Part shown: piece by piece, positions 1-11,443 of the stretch
How positions within the stretch are numbered: the first letter of the stretch is position 1
Layout of the letters: each line of letters starts with the position of its first letter
Assembly (NCBI RefSeq): GCF_000499845.2
Contig: NC_023758.2
Coordinates: 3,202,311 to 3,266,310 of the forward strand
Reading direction: 5' to 3'
Length of the DNA: 64,000 nt
Origin: Phaseolus vulgaris
Taxonomy: Eukaryota > Streptophyta > Magnoliopsida > Fabales > Fabaceae
Program-made: the position numbers and the translations under genes
Notes under the pieces: model-generated
Database searches by the model: none
The model's input: the letters and a program-made list of their open reading frames with translations, nothing else
Told to the model about the DNA's origin: nothing

Positions 1-2998
1 AGTTATAGTGATGGGTTGAGCAAGGGAGTTTTTTTTACAGTGAGTGTGCACTTTTCTTCTTCTACTGTGGTTTCCTCTCTAATCCAGTCTTGCAAGGAGT
101 GAGTGAGTTAATGAATGATTGAGACTAAGATATTTTTGACTGTAACGGTGTTGCTCTTTCACGATGTGGTACCACTTACGCTCTGACACGGAACTTAAGT
201 TTCCCTGTACAATTTTTCTGCCTGGAGTCCAAAAAAAATAATAATTGAAGAACAAACAATTAAGACTTTCGGATTCCTTTAATCATAAATTTTAAAACTA
301 TTCAGTTTCAGTCTTTACTTATACTTTCTTTTTTCTGATTTTTAGTTTTTAGATAAATTAGTTTAAATATATTTTGTAAAGAGATGCCTTGATGGTAATT
401 TTGATAATAGTAATAGCAATAAATAATATTAGTGGAGATAATAGTAATATTGATAGTCAGTGGCAGCAGCAATGACAAATAATAATAATAATAATAATAT
501 TTTTTTAATGGTTTTTGAAAATAAAAATAACTATATTTTCAAATTAAGTTCAAAATTATTTCAAATGTATTTTTTTTAAAGTTTGCATAAAAAAACTCAA
601 AACCATCTAAAATGGGTAAGGGGAAAGATAGAAAAATGATTAAGTGTATAAATAGATGTTTATAATTTGACCGTGTTAGAAGAAATAAATGAGATAATAC
701 ATACGACTCCTCAAATTCAAATGTCTTAGTTATAGATTATGCTTACAATGTGTTTTTTTTAAAGTTTTGTTTGCATTAGAATATAGAAAGTAAGTGACTG
801 AAAAATGAAGGAAAAAAAAAGAGAAAAAAATAATATATTTCAATTAAAAAAATGAAAATGAGTGTAGAGTAAAATATATTTTTCTATTATTAATAAATTT
901 ATTTTATTTATTATATTTACTGTAATCAAAGATATAAATATTAAGTTGATTAAATTTAATTTAATCAATCGTCCACCTTAACACCCCCATCTTCGAAATA
1001 TTAAGTTTATGCATACTTAAAATATTTTTTATGTTTTCAATATTTAATCTCAATTGACCATTTGATTGGAGGATCGGCAATGAAAATTGAAAGTGGATTA
1101 CATTTTTTTAATTTAAGGAAAATAAATAATTGTATAATAATATTTAATAATATTAATTTTAAGATTCATGATAATGAGATATTAATGAATAAAAGTTCAA
1201 AGGAATGAATGAATACCATAATTTTCTTTTTTTGTTTGTTTATTTTGATGTTTTGGTTTGGGCATTTGTGTCTTTGGTATATTTAGTACTGAAAAAGTGA
1301 AAAGTGGCAGGCCCACAAGGGACAGTTCACGTGGTACTGGGCCCCCCAGTTCGTGGGTTGGGCTATTACATATTTTATTTGTAATCTTTCGGCCCATCTA
1401 CTGTGTCCCAGTAACCCAGCACTTTGTTCCCTACCTATTTATCTCCCCACAACAACAATAACCAGCTTTAAACTATTCTGCAAGAATATATTATTTTAAT
1501 TACAAAATTATATTTTAAACTTAGTATTCAACTGGAGCATCATTATCTTAAAATAAGTTCAGGCAGCTAAATAAAAGCTTTTGAAATCATAGGTGTCAAT
1601 TAAAAGTTTTATAATAACACATTAATTTATTTGAATGTATTGTTAAATTAAAGTTAACATGCTACAGTTTAAGGTCTTTTTTTTCACCATTAATTTTTTT
1701 TATAAATATATTGTAGATTTAATTGGAGAACTGCATGTCGTGGAGCTGTAAAAGTAACTGCAGACAATTCATGGCACCTTAACCTAACAAAATAGTACGA
1801 ATTTATATATATCACTTGGAAGAGAGTTACGGAAACATAGAAATAATGTAATCTTTAATGGAAGAGTGATCGATGGTTTAAAAGTGGTTGTCTTGGTTCA
1901 AGTGAAGGCTTAAGTCTCTCTTTAGTTTGTTCACCTTTTTCAAGTGGTGTCTCGAACTTTTGGTGTGTATGACTATTGTTTCTTGATTTATCTTTTAGCT
2001 CAAATTTTTTGGGTTGAGTCATGGGTGTTTTGTAATTCTAGCGTCCGGCGGTGTGAGTGTTGAGATGAAATGTCTTACATATTTTATATTTGTATAAGGG
2101 TTAGATCACCCTGGTTCACATTTATTTATTTTTATTATAAAAAAAATAATTTATTATACACGCAAAACATTTTCGTTTATATTAGTGCTCTAATATTACG
2201 AAGAGTGCTGCTGATTCATTACAGCAATGTTATAATAAATTTGTAAAATAGAAATGAAACAATTTTATTGACAAAATTCCAATTATAAACTGTTGAATTC
2301 ACAGTTTATAGGGTTGTCATATAACATTTTCATATTATGTAGAATCATATAACTGGTTGCTTACACAGTGACACAGGGCTCAGATTTCTTAACTTGGATA
2401 TAACGTAGCAGTATCGTAAAAGTTCTGCGATTTACAGAAAGTATGCAAGCCCTAAAGCAAGCAACTACTTCTTTTTTCCTGAAAATAGCCAAATGAATTA
2501 TTATGAACAAAAGTTAGATTGTTTTACTAACTCAAACACTAATATTAATTATATATTATACACACAATTCTGCTCAATCTCTCCCACTCTACAGTTGCAT
2601 TCTACCACCCTTTAACACATTACTTCTCTTTAAAGGAATAGATTAGCGCAATGTACAAGGTTTGTTTGGTCCACATATCCTCACTTTAAGTCCACACTGA
2701 AATCGGAAACTAAAAAAAATGAACTGTGCTTCTGAATATTTTTTATTGGCCTAGGAATCTCAGCCTCTAAGGCATTCCAAAGACCATGAAGTCATTGTCA
2801 ACATATCGCTTGCAAGCCTTGATGCAAAACAATTTCGTTACCTAATCAAGTTCTCTTTAATAAACTAACTAGTCCAACCTTGCAGCAATTTGTATAAATG
2901 CTATGTGTCCACATTTCTTCGCCACCAATATATATCTCATCAACAGTGAATCACAGGCATATACTAAACTGAATAGCTGTCTAAGAAGAGCAGAAAAA
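1..2998. other. Intergenic, AT-rich; no gene seen
   Basis: No protein-like reading frame or RNA gene was recognised. An (AAT)n microsatellite lies at about 479-499. A GC-richer island at about 1295-1450 carries several GGCCCA/TGGGCC motifs with no gene attached. Around 1960-2150 the sequence ends in a short T/A-rich tail after a GGGTTAGATCACCC-like stretch, which resembles the 3' end of a plant LINE, though this is weak. The last 200 bases hold the promoter of the first laccase. Confidence 0.5.
2839..2899 (+). promoter_or_regulatory. Laccase 1 core promoter: AC-like motif and TATA box
   Basis: A TATAAAT box is at 2893-2899, about 100 bases before the start codon. The 10-mer TACCTAATCA at 2839-2848 also occurs upstream of the second laccase at 8414-8423. 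It resembles the MYB-bound AC elements (ACCTAAC type) of lignin genes but is not an exact match. Confidence 0.45.
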
Positions 2999-5900
2999 AT
3001 GGCTGCTGGCATGGACTTCAGCAGTCACAGATCTTTGTTAATAATTATTTTCGGATTTCTTGGCTTATTCTCCTTCACAGTTGAAGCAGCCACAAAGAAA
3101 TACCAATTTGATGTGAGTTATATAGTATGCATTTATGTTCAAAATCAGCATGCTTAAGTATCTATTTGAATTTTGATCACATTGATTATATTCTACCTAC
3201 AGATTCAAGTAAAGAATGTGAGTAGACTATGTCATGCAAAACCCATTGTAACAGTAAATGGGAGGTTCCCAGGGCCAACGATTTATGTTAGAGAAGGAGA
3301 TAGAGTGCAAGTCAACGTAACCAACCATGCAAAATATAACATGTCAATTCACTGGTAAGCCAATTTGTATTTTCCAGATTAATCATATTATGTTTATAAA
3401 TGCAAATGTGGGATTCTTATAGCATTATATGGATTATTCTATGCTGCAGGCATGGAATTAAACAATATCGCAATGGTTGGGCTGATGGGCCAGCTTACAT
3501 CACACAATGTCCAATTCAAACTGGTAGCAGCTACACTTATGATTTCAACGTCACAGGGCAAAGAGGAACATTGTGGTGGCATGCTCATATTCTTTGGTTG
3601 AGGGCCACAGTGTATGGTGCTATTGTTATCATGCCTAAACCAGGGACCCCATTTCCTTTCCCACAGCCAGCTAGAGAATTTGAAATTTTGCTAGGTTAGT
3701 CCAGTTTCTGAAAGACATTATACATATATATAATGTTTGGTTATACATTGTAGATGCTATTTTTAACTGGAAAGTTAATCATTATGGTTTCTATATTAAT
3801 TCTCTAAGGGAATTGAGGCGATTTTCTGGCTTTTCAATGGATTTTCAATTACTTATGATAAAATTTGTTAACAGGAGAATGGTGGCACAATGACGTGGAA
3901 GCTGTTGAAACGCAAGGGAACCAAATGGGCTTGCCACCAAATATGTCAGATGCACATACAATCAATGGAAAGCCAGGACCGCTCTTTCCTTGCTCAGAGA
4001 AACGTAAGTAAAATTTGCTCTCAACTTTGTTTAAGGAAATAATAATTATTAAATTATATCTAATCATATTGTACTTATATGCAATTAATTTAATAATGAT
4101 AGAATCTCATCATTAGTATCATCATTAGTATCGTGGAGAGAAAATGTCCTATATATTTCCTATACATGAAGTGATGTAATCATAAACATAAGAGAATAGG
4201 AAACATATCTTATAAAATGATGTAATCATAAACATAAGAGAATAGAGAATAGGAAATAAACATGAATAAAAAGTATCTTTGTTCCATGGGAGATAAACTT
4301 AAAAACCGTTTCATGTATAATTCAGATACATATGCAATGGAGGTTGAACAAGGGAAGAGTTACCTACTGAGAATCATCAACGCTGCCCTGGATGACGAGC
4401 TTTTCTTTGCCATTGCGGGTCACAACATGACAGTGGTGGAGGTTGATGCTGTTTACACAAAACCATTCACCACTCAAACCATTATCATTGCACCTGGTCA
4501 AACCACAAATGTTCTAGTCAAGGCCAACCAAGTAGCAGGAAGATACTTCATGGCTACAAGGACCTTTATGGATGCACCGATCCCAGTTGACAACAAATCC
4601 GCCACAGCAATATTCCAATACAAAGGCATTCCAAACACTGTCCTCCCTTTTCCTCCTTCTCTTCCTGCTGCCAATGACACACCTTTTGCTTTGAGTTACA
4701 ACAACAAAATAAGAAGCCTAAACTCTCCTCAGTACCCCGCTAATGTTCCACTCGAAGTTGATCGAAACCTCTTTTACACCATCGGTTTGGCCCAGAATTC
4801 TTGCCCTACATGTGTCAATGGAACGCGGCTTCTTGCTTCCTTAAACAATGTCTCTTTTGTCATGCCCCAAACCGCGCTTCTCCAAGCTCACTACTTCAAT
4901 ATCAAGGGGGTTTACAGAACTGATTTTCCTGATAAGCCTTCAACTACTTTTAACTACACGGGTGCACCATTAACGGCTAATCTTGGTACCTCAACGGGCA
5001 CAAGAATTAGCAAGGTTCCCTTTAATTCTACAGTGGAGCTAGTTTTGCAAGACACCAATCTCCTCACTGTTGAGTCGCACCCTTTCCATCTTCATGGCTA
5101 TAACTTCTTTGTTGTTGGAACTGGGATCGGTAACTTTGATCCTTCAAAAGACCCAGCTAAATATAACTTAGTAGATCCTATTGAGAGGAACACTGTTGGG
5201 GTTCCCACTGGTGGCTGGACCGCAATTCGTTTCAGAGCTGATAATCCAGGTATGCATGTCAAGAAGAAATTATTACGTGCAGTGTGCTGTTCATTTTTTT
5301 GTCATAGATTAGAAAATTTAACTTCATATCATATAAAGATTGGTGAGGGCAGTGAACACGCGATGATCTTTGTTACTACAAGACCTAAACCCTGCAGAAC
5401 ACTTCTTCTTGTTGCAATCTTTTCGTCTTTCCGGTCTTTCGGTTAGGCTTCTTTCTACTGGATCTCCTTTGATCTGGACACGATTGGGGAGTACCTGCGA
5501 ACGATCAAATCAGTCTGAGAGCTAGGTACCAGAAGAGCAGAGAGTGAATAGTTACCTTGGGTGTTGTGCCTCTTCTCCTATTTACACTGCTCTAGATGGA
5601 CTATGACTGCTTTAGGTCCAAACAAAGGTCCAATTGTGCCTTAACCGTACTTATCACCTAAGTTGACTTGTTTATACCTAATTACGTGTTTAGCTTTTCG
5701 TCTAGTCGGCTTTGTCATTTGGTCGGCCTTTTGGCCATCGGGTAATACAATCTTAGACTACCTGATAATTTCTTCACGATGACCTTGGAAAACTAAGAAA
5801 ATGTTAAACATTCTGTAATACAAAGATTGTCTTAGTTGTGATATGATGACTTGTTGTTTAATTTGCACGTATGGTTGTGTAGGTGTTTGGTTCATGCATT

Positions 5901-6013
5901 GTCATTTGGAGCTGCACACTGGTTGGGGATTGAAAACGGCGTTCCTCGTGGAAGATGGGCCAGGACAAGAACAATCTGTTGTGCCTCCACCAAAGGACCT
6001 TCCAACATGCTAG
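2999..6013 (+). CDS. LAC11-like: Laccase, LAC11-like (first tandem copy)
   Basis: This is a secreted multicopper oxidase that oxidises phenolics such as monolignols in the cell wall, reducing O2 to water. Six exons join in frame: 2999-3112, 3203-3354, 3450-3694, 3875-4003, 4326-5249 and 5883-6013, giving 564 residues, the usual laccase length. The first 30 or so residues are a hydrophobic signal peptide ending near [10 protein letters not shown]. All copper-ligand motifs are present: HWHG (across the exon 2/3 junction), HAH, HPFHLHG, and [12 protein letters not shown] at the C-terminus with Leu at the axial position. Many NxS/T sites suggest glycosylation. From memory the sequence is closer to Arabidopsis LAC11 than to LAC4/17. 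It is a tandem duplicate of the gene at 8572, and its introns 4 and 5 are enlarged by inserted sequence. Met5 is an alternative start. Confidence 0.93.
4172..4245 (+). repeat. 28-bp direct repeat in laccase 1 intron 4
   Basis: Two identical 28-base copies lie at 4172-4199 and 4218-4245, with an 18-base spacer. They sit in an intron of 322 bases; the same intron of the neighbouring laccase is only 92 bases. Confidence 0.8.
4375..4395 (+). promoter_or_regulatory. miR397 target site, degraded (laccase 1)
   Basis: Laccase mRNAs are classic miR397 targets at the codons for the INAAL-type motif. Aligned with miR397 as I remember it, this copy has a G:U pair at miRNA position 5, a mismatch at position 6 and another at position 9, so pairing is disturbed in the 5' region. 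Confidence 0.5.
5341..5822. mobile_element. Solo LTR in laccase 1 intron 5
   Basis: The 482-base element begins with TG and ends with CA. It is flanked by perfect 5-base direct repeats, AAGAT at 5336-5340 and 5823-5827, the signature of an LTR retrotransposon insertion. No internal gag-pol sequence remains, so it is a solo LTR. Intron 5 is 633 bases here against 126 in the tandem copy, and the insertion accounts for nearly all of the difference. A related sequence (GTACCTGCG followed by TCAAATCA) occurs near 61940. Family unknown; strand not determined. Confidence 0.7.
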
Positions 6014-7242
6014 ACATGTACAACCTTGGATTGTGTTGTAACAGTGTTTTATTCAACACTTATTATCTGTTAATACTTCCTGCTAGAGATGCAGAGTTTT
6101 AATTAAGAGTTAACAAATGTAAGCAATGTTTGGAGCATGCATAAAAATTTACTTGTTCTTTCATCCCACTTGTTGATACGTATTGCGATTTCAGAGTTAT
6201 ATTGAAGCAAGGGACACTTTTTACGAGCAATGAAAAATTTATTCAAGAATTTAAACTATCAATTAACTATTAAACAATACTTGCATAAAGTATGCTTGTG
6301 TTCTCATTTACCACGAATTTGTTATATTATTGTCACATTTCTTTCACCAAAGATGAAACTGATCGATGCATCCAATTAGTAGAGCTTTGAAAGCAAGATT
6401 ACTATTTGCCTTGCTTGCTAGTTTCTTTGAAACTCAACTTGCTATGTTCATGAAGTTTGATTGAAGCTTCGGACTTTAAAATTAGAATGCTTATTACAGA
6501 TAAATATATAAAATGCTCTTTATGGTTCAAGATTCAACACTCCCATGATTGGTATAGGTAAATTCATGCATGAGTAATCAAATGTTGAGCTATTTCACAC
6601 ATGTTTGAGACGAGACTTCCCAGCTGCTACATGTACCCAGTAAGGTTTAGTCATATCATGGCTGATATGATGCTCTGCCAATAGTTTTTGCCAAGTAGTT
6701 TTGTGATATCCAAGTCATGATATGGCTTCACCAAAATATTATTTTTAAGAATTTAATAAAAGAAAAATGTTATTTTTAACTCTTTCTTAAGACCCTTTTG
6801 AAAGGAAAGTTTTGCTTTGATTCAATGAATACGGTGACAAAACAAGGGATGTGATAGGGAAAGCTCTAGTGCATAAAATGCTTGAACTCCATGCACTTCT
6901 TAACTAAAAAATATACAAGAATTTTAGGAAAAAAAAAACTACTCATCAAAAGAACATAAGTTGGTGGCAAAACATAAACAGCTAGCAAACGAAACTAAGT
7001 TGGTGGAGCACGCTCGACCATTCAACGGCATTTTCCAAGCAATAAAAACAAATTAGGTTGATGGCAGGTTAATGATATAACAATTTATAACTAATAAGAA
7101 AATTTTATTTCACTTTAATGTCATAAGCATTCATCCACTCTTGAACCAATTAAACCAAGATAATCAGTTAAGTACTCTAAATGAATAAAAAAAGATTTCA
7201 TAAGTTTACATCAATCAAAGATAAAATATTTCATAGTATAAA

Positions 7243-7470
7243 CTAAATAAAACTTCACCTTATATAAATTGGTTTTATAAATTGGTTTTGTAAGATTGAG
7301 TTAGACTTAAAGTTCACTTTCTTAATATGATATCAAAGTCATTTAGGATTTATCCTAATGAAATTTGGTAGTATGATAAGGTCACCCGTTATCGGATCAC
7401 TCATAGATTTTACACATGAGTTGACTGATTTTATAAGATTGAATTAGACTTAAAGTTCATTTCTTAATGC
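7243..7470 (-). repeat. Dispersed legume-type repeat, inverted relative to the copy at 57235
   Basis: This stretch matches the reverse complement of 57233-57396 in patches: CTTCACCTTAT, then TTGGTTTT(G/A)TAAGATT, then TTAGACTTAAA with TTCACTT. Part of the unit occurs twice (about 7260-7330 and 7430-7470). It looks like a decayed LTR or MITE family; the class cannot be fixed by eye. Confidence 0.5.
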
Positions 7471-8413
7471 ATATTACTATTATAACTTGTAATTAATTTT
7501 CTGTATTCAATCATTATCAAAACTATCTCGAAACACAGTAATAATTTCTATCCTTAATTATAAGCCTAATCAAATATATTGTTTTCAGGTTTGGTAGCTG
7601 AAGCATAAAGCTACATATGACTTGCCTCCAAAAAGATGTTTTCTCAAACATCCGAGGATCAATATACTTCAGAAAGAAAGAGACCAGACGAGGGAAAAAT
7701 GATGAATAAAAACGATGGAAAAAGATAAATAAAGGTCTAAGATTGACGTGATAAACAAAACTCTATGGTTGTTACTCCCATGGTCAAAATATTGGTTTAT
7801 TTATGTCAAAATCTGGTTTTATTTCTAAATTAGTTCAAATCAAATGAGCTATTCCAATTATTCAAAACATAGTGGTATTGTCGTGCCGTGACCTTCAAAA
7901 CTCATCCACCGATTTTAAGCTTCTCAAACAGCCTCGTGGGTTCAAAAGGTTCTTAGAGAAGAAATTGAGTTAACTATTATATGAAGCAGAAGATAAACTG
8001 ATATAGAACATGGTCGTTACATTTCTTTTCTTAAAAGTTGCTACATCTTAAAATAGTGAGATGTCACTATAATGGACTCACAGCAATAACTAAAATAAGG
8101 GGAAGAGGAACTTTTCACTTGGGTGACACAAGGAACTAATTTCTAGCATTAGCATTCACCCTTTGGCTTTAAGACATTACTTCTCCTTAACGATAAAGCC
8201 TGTAGGCAGAGTATATTGAGGTAGATTACTGGGTTAGATTTCATCTACCTATCATTTTCAGTTCAAATTTTGAAAACTTGTAGTATACCATTATATCATC
8301 TCTAAATACTGATCCATAGAAACTCAGCCTATACAGAAGCAAAGACCTTACAATTTTTTGGTCATATTTTGCTTACAAGTTTTTACTCACAGCTCATTCA
8401 AACTTAAAAGTAC

Positions 8414-8498
8414 TACCTAATCATCCTATGCTGTTTATAATTCTTAATGCAACAAACTGATAGCCCATATCTTACCTTCTCCTCCCCATTCATAAATA
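8414..8498 (+). promoter_or_regulatory. Laccase 2 core promoter: AC-like motif and TATA box
   Basis: TACCTAATCA at 8414-8423 is identical to the motif upstream of laccase 1. A CATAAATA TATA-like box is at 8491-8498. The motif-to-TATA distance is 77 bases here and 54 in laccase 1. Confidence 0.4.
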
Positions 8499-8571
8499 CT
8501 CCAACATATGCAACACTTCCTGCATCTCTACAAGCCAAGATATCTAACAGAACTGGGAAATCAAAGACGGA

Positions 8572-10765
8572 ATGGCAAGCTTGGGGTGTTCCATGTCTGC
8601 CTTGACCTTTCTCTTCTTTGTCTTTGTTAGCTTAATGTCTTCTTCATCTGAAGCTTCCATAAAGAAATATCAGTTTGATGTGAGTTAGAGTTATTTTGAT
8701 ATCATAATCAACATGCTTATGCAGGGTTCACTTGATAGCGTTTTGTGTTTTCTGCAGATTCAAGTGGCGAATGTGAGTAGACTATGTCATGCAAAGCCCA
8801 TTGTAACGGTAAATGGGAGGTTCCCAGGGCCAACTATATATGCCAATGAAGGAGATAGAGTGCTGATCAATGTTACCAATCATGCACAATACAACATCTC
8901 GATTCACTGGTAAGCCAATTGTGCTATATAAGAAACATAGGTAAAGCTTTTGATACAAGCAAACATGTATATGTGTATGCTACGTTAATTTTTTATTTCT
9001 CTCACAAGTCACAACCTTATTGTTTATTATAGGCATGGACTTAAACAATATCGTAATGGTTGGGCGGATGGACCAGCTTATATCACACAGTGTCCAATAC
9101 AGTCAGGAAGAAGCTATACTTACGATTTCAATGTTACTGGTCAAAGAGGAACACTATGGTGGCATGCACACATTCTATGGCTGAGGGCCACTGTGTATGG
9201 TGCAATAGTGATTATGCCTACACCTGGAACACCATTTCCTTTCCCACAGCCAGACAGAGAATTTGAAATTCTCCTAGGTCAGTTTGAATGTCACTATATC
9301 TTAATATTGGAAGAATAACATAGTAAGAAATTTGCTATAACTAACTGTGTGTGCATGCAATAGGTGAATGGTGGAACAATGACGTAGAAGAGATTGAAAA
9401 ACAAGGGAACCAAATGGGGTTGCCACCAAATATGTCAGATGCACATACGATCAATGGGAAGCCAGGACCACTATTCCCGTGTTCTGAGAAGCGTAAGGAA
9501 ATATTCAGTTCAAGTTGGGTACTTGGTTGAGGTTTGGAAAGAGTGAAAACTTTGTACTAACTACAGTTTGTTTCAATATTTTAGATACATTTGCAATGGA
9601 AGTAGAACAAGGGAAGACTTACCTTTTGAGAATTATCAATGCTGCCCTCAATGACGAGCTGTTCTTTGCCATTGCTGGTCACACTTTGACAGTTGTGGAG
9701 GTTGATGCTGTTTATACCAAACCCTTCACCACTCAAGCTATACTAATTGCACCTGGTCAAACCACAAACGTTCTGGTCCAAGCTAACCAAGTTGCAGGTA
9801 GATACTTCATAGCCACCAGGGCCTTTATGGATGCTCCAATTCCAGTTGACAACAAAACTGCCACAGCTATTCTCCAATACAAAGGCATCCCAAACACTGT
9901 CCTCCCCATCCTTCCACAGTTGCCGGCTAGCAATGACACACGTTTTGCTTTGACTTACAACAAGAAACTAAGGAGCCTGAACTCTGCTCGTTACCCTGCT
10001 AATGTTCCTCTCAAAGTTGATAGAAACCTTTTCTACACTATTGGTTTAGGCCAGAATTCTTGCCCCACATGCCTCAATGGGACTCGGATACTTGCTTCAT
10101 TAAACAATGTATCTTTTGTGATGCCCCAAACAGCGCTTCTCCAAGCTCACCACTTCAATATCAAGGGGGTTTTCAGGACTGATTTCCCTGACCACCCTCC
10201 AACCCCTTTCAACTATACTGGTGCGCCACTAACCGCCAATCTTGCCACTTTAACTGGCACAAGGGTTAGTAAGATTGCTTTCAATTCCACTGTGGAGCTA
10301 GTTTTGCAGGACACCAATCTTCTCAGTGTTGAGTCACATCCATTCCATCTTCATGGCTATAACTTCTTTGTTGTTGGAACCGGGGTTGGTAACTTCGATC
10401 CCGCTAAAGACCCTGCCAAGTACAACTTGGTAGATCCTATTGAGAGGAACACAGTTGGGGTTCCTACGGGCGGTTGGACTGCATTTCGTTTTCGGGCAGA
10501 TAATCCAGGTATGTCTGTCTCGTGAAGTTGTCCTAAACTTCTAAGTGTTGAACAATCTAAGAATTGCTGATTTTGTCTGATATTTAACAGGTATATATTA
10601 TGTTTGATTGATGTTATGTTCTTGTGTACTGTAGGTGTTTGGTTCATGCATTGTCATTTGGAGCTGCACACTGGTTGGGGGTTGAAAACGGCATTTGTTG
10701 TGGAAAATGGACCAGGACAAGAGCATTCTGTTCTGCCTCCACCGAAGGACCTACCAACATGCTAA
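8572..10765 (+). CDS. LAC11-like: Laccase, LAC11-like (second tandem copy)
   Basis: This secreted multicopper oxidase has the same predicted role as its upstream neighbour. Six exons join in frame: 8572-8679, 8758-8909, 9033-9277, 9364-9492, 9585-10508 and 10635-10765, giving 562 residues. Exons 2-6 have exactly the same lengths as in the first copy (152, 245, 129, 924 and 131 bases), which shows a tandem duplication. Exon 1 is 6 bases shorter and encodes a different signal peptide ending near [11 protein letters not shown]. The HWHG, HAH, HPFHLHG and [12 protein letters not shown] copper motifs are intact. Compared with copy 1 the introns are compact (78-126 bases) and the miR397 site is better kept. 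Both copies look functional. Confidence 0.94.
9634..9654 (+). promoter_or_regulatory. miR397 target site, well kept (laccase 2)
   Basis: Against remembered miR397, positions 1-8 of the miRNA pair perfectly with the 3' end CTCAATGA. The only defects are one mismatch at position 9 and two G:U pairs towards the miRNA 3' end. This copy should be the better miR397 target of the two. Confidence 0.6.
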
Positions 10766-11443
10766 CCATCCACCAAAATATACCCAAAGTGATATTCAAT
10801 AAAACACTTTTCAATATTTTTACTTTTATTGTGTCTTTCTGCTCAACCTTGCTGTGAAAGTTGCAGAAGGTTTTTAATTGTGTGATATAAAAAGGGCAGA
10901 AGCAATAGTTAGGAGTGATTTTTAGGAATTCTTTTAATTAAATTTCAAAAAAAAGAATAAATGTCCGTACTACTTTGTTATTCCATGTGTATTGCTTCCT
11001 CCTTTCTCGCATCTCTTAAAAGTTAAAATCCCTTCAGCTATTTGTACCAAAACTGTCTGCAAAAATAGACATCACGATCTAAACCACTGAAAAACAAAGA
11101 CCCCTATTAAAATAATATCATCATAATCTTTCTGTCCTCACCCTTATACATGATTTAATGCACTTCATCATACAGATAAACTATCGTCCAGAAAATTATA
11201 CCAGTAATGCGTGTTTCCATGAAACTGCACAATGAAGTTTAAGCTTAAACGACATAAAACATCTACAAAAGAGAAAAGTACATATGACATTGGACCAGCA
11301 GAGGGCATATATTTATTTATAGATAGACTCTACTCAGTCCATCTTTAAGTTCAAGCATACAAGACTATTTTCTATCTTTCCTTTTCCCCCCGACTAAATT
11401 TTCTTGGTCTGGGACTAACATCAAGGTATATGTTGAAGCCAAA
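10766..11443. other. Convergent 3' regions of laccase 2 and the RCC1 gene
   Basis: The region contains the two 3' UTRs. AATAAA-like signals occur after the laccase stop (near 10798). No further gene was seen. Confidence 0.6.

Larger units (their letters stand above)
6014..8571. other. Intergenic region between the laccases
   Basis: No gene was recognised. A degenerate legume-type repeat lies at about 7243-7470. The promoter of the second laccase occupies the last 160 bases. Confidence 0.55.

Noticed and set aside
4262..5446. 394-residue open frame taken as a complete laccase
   Set aside because: Its start lies in intron 4 and its end in intron 5; the real protein needs six exons with clear splice sites.
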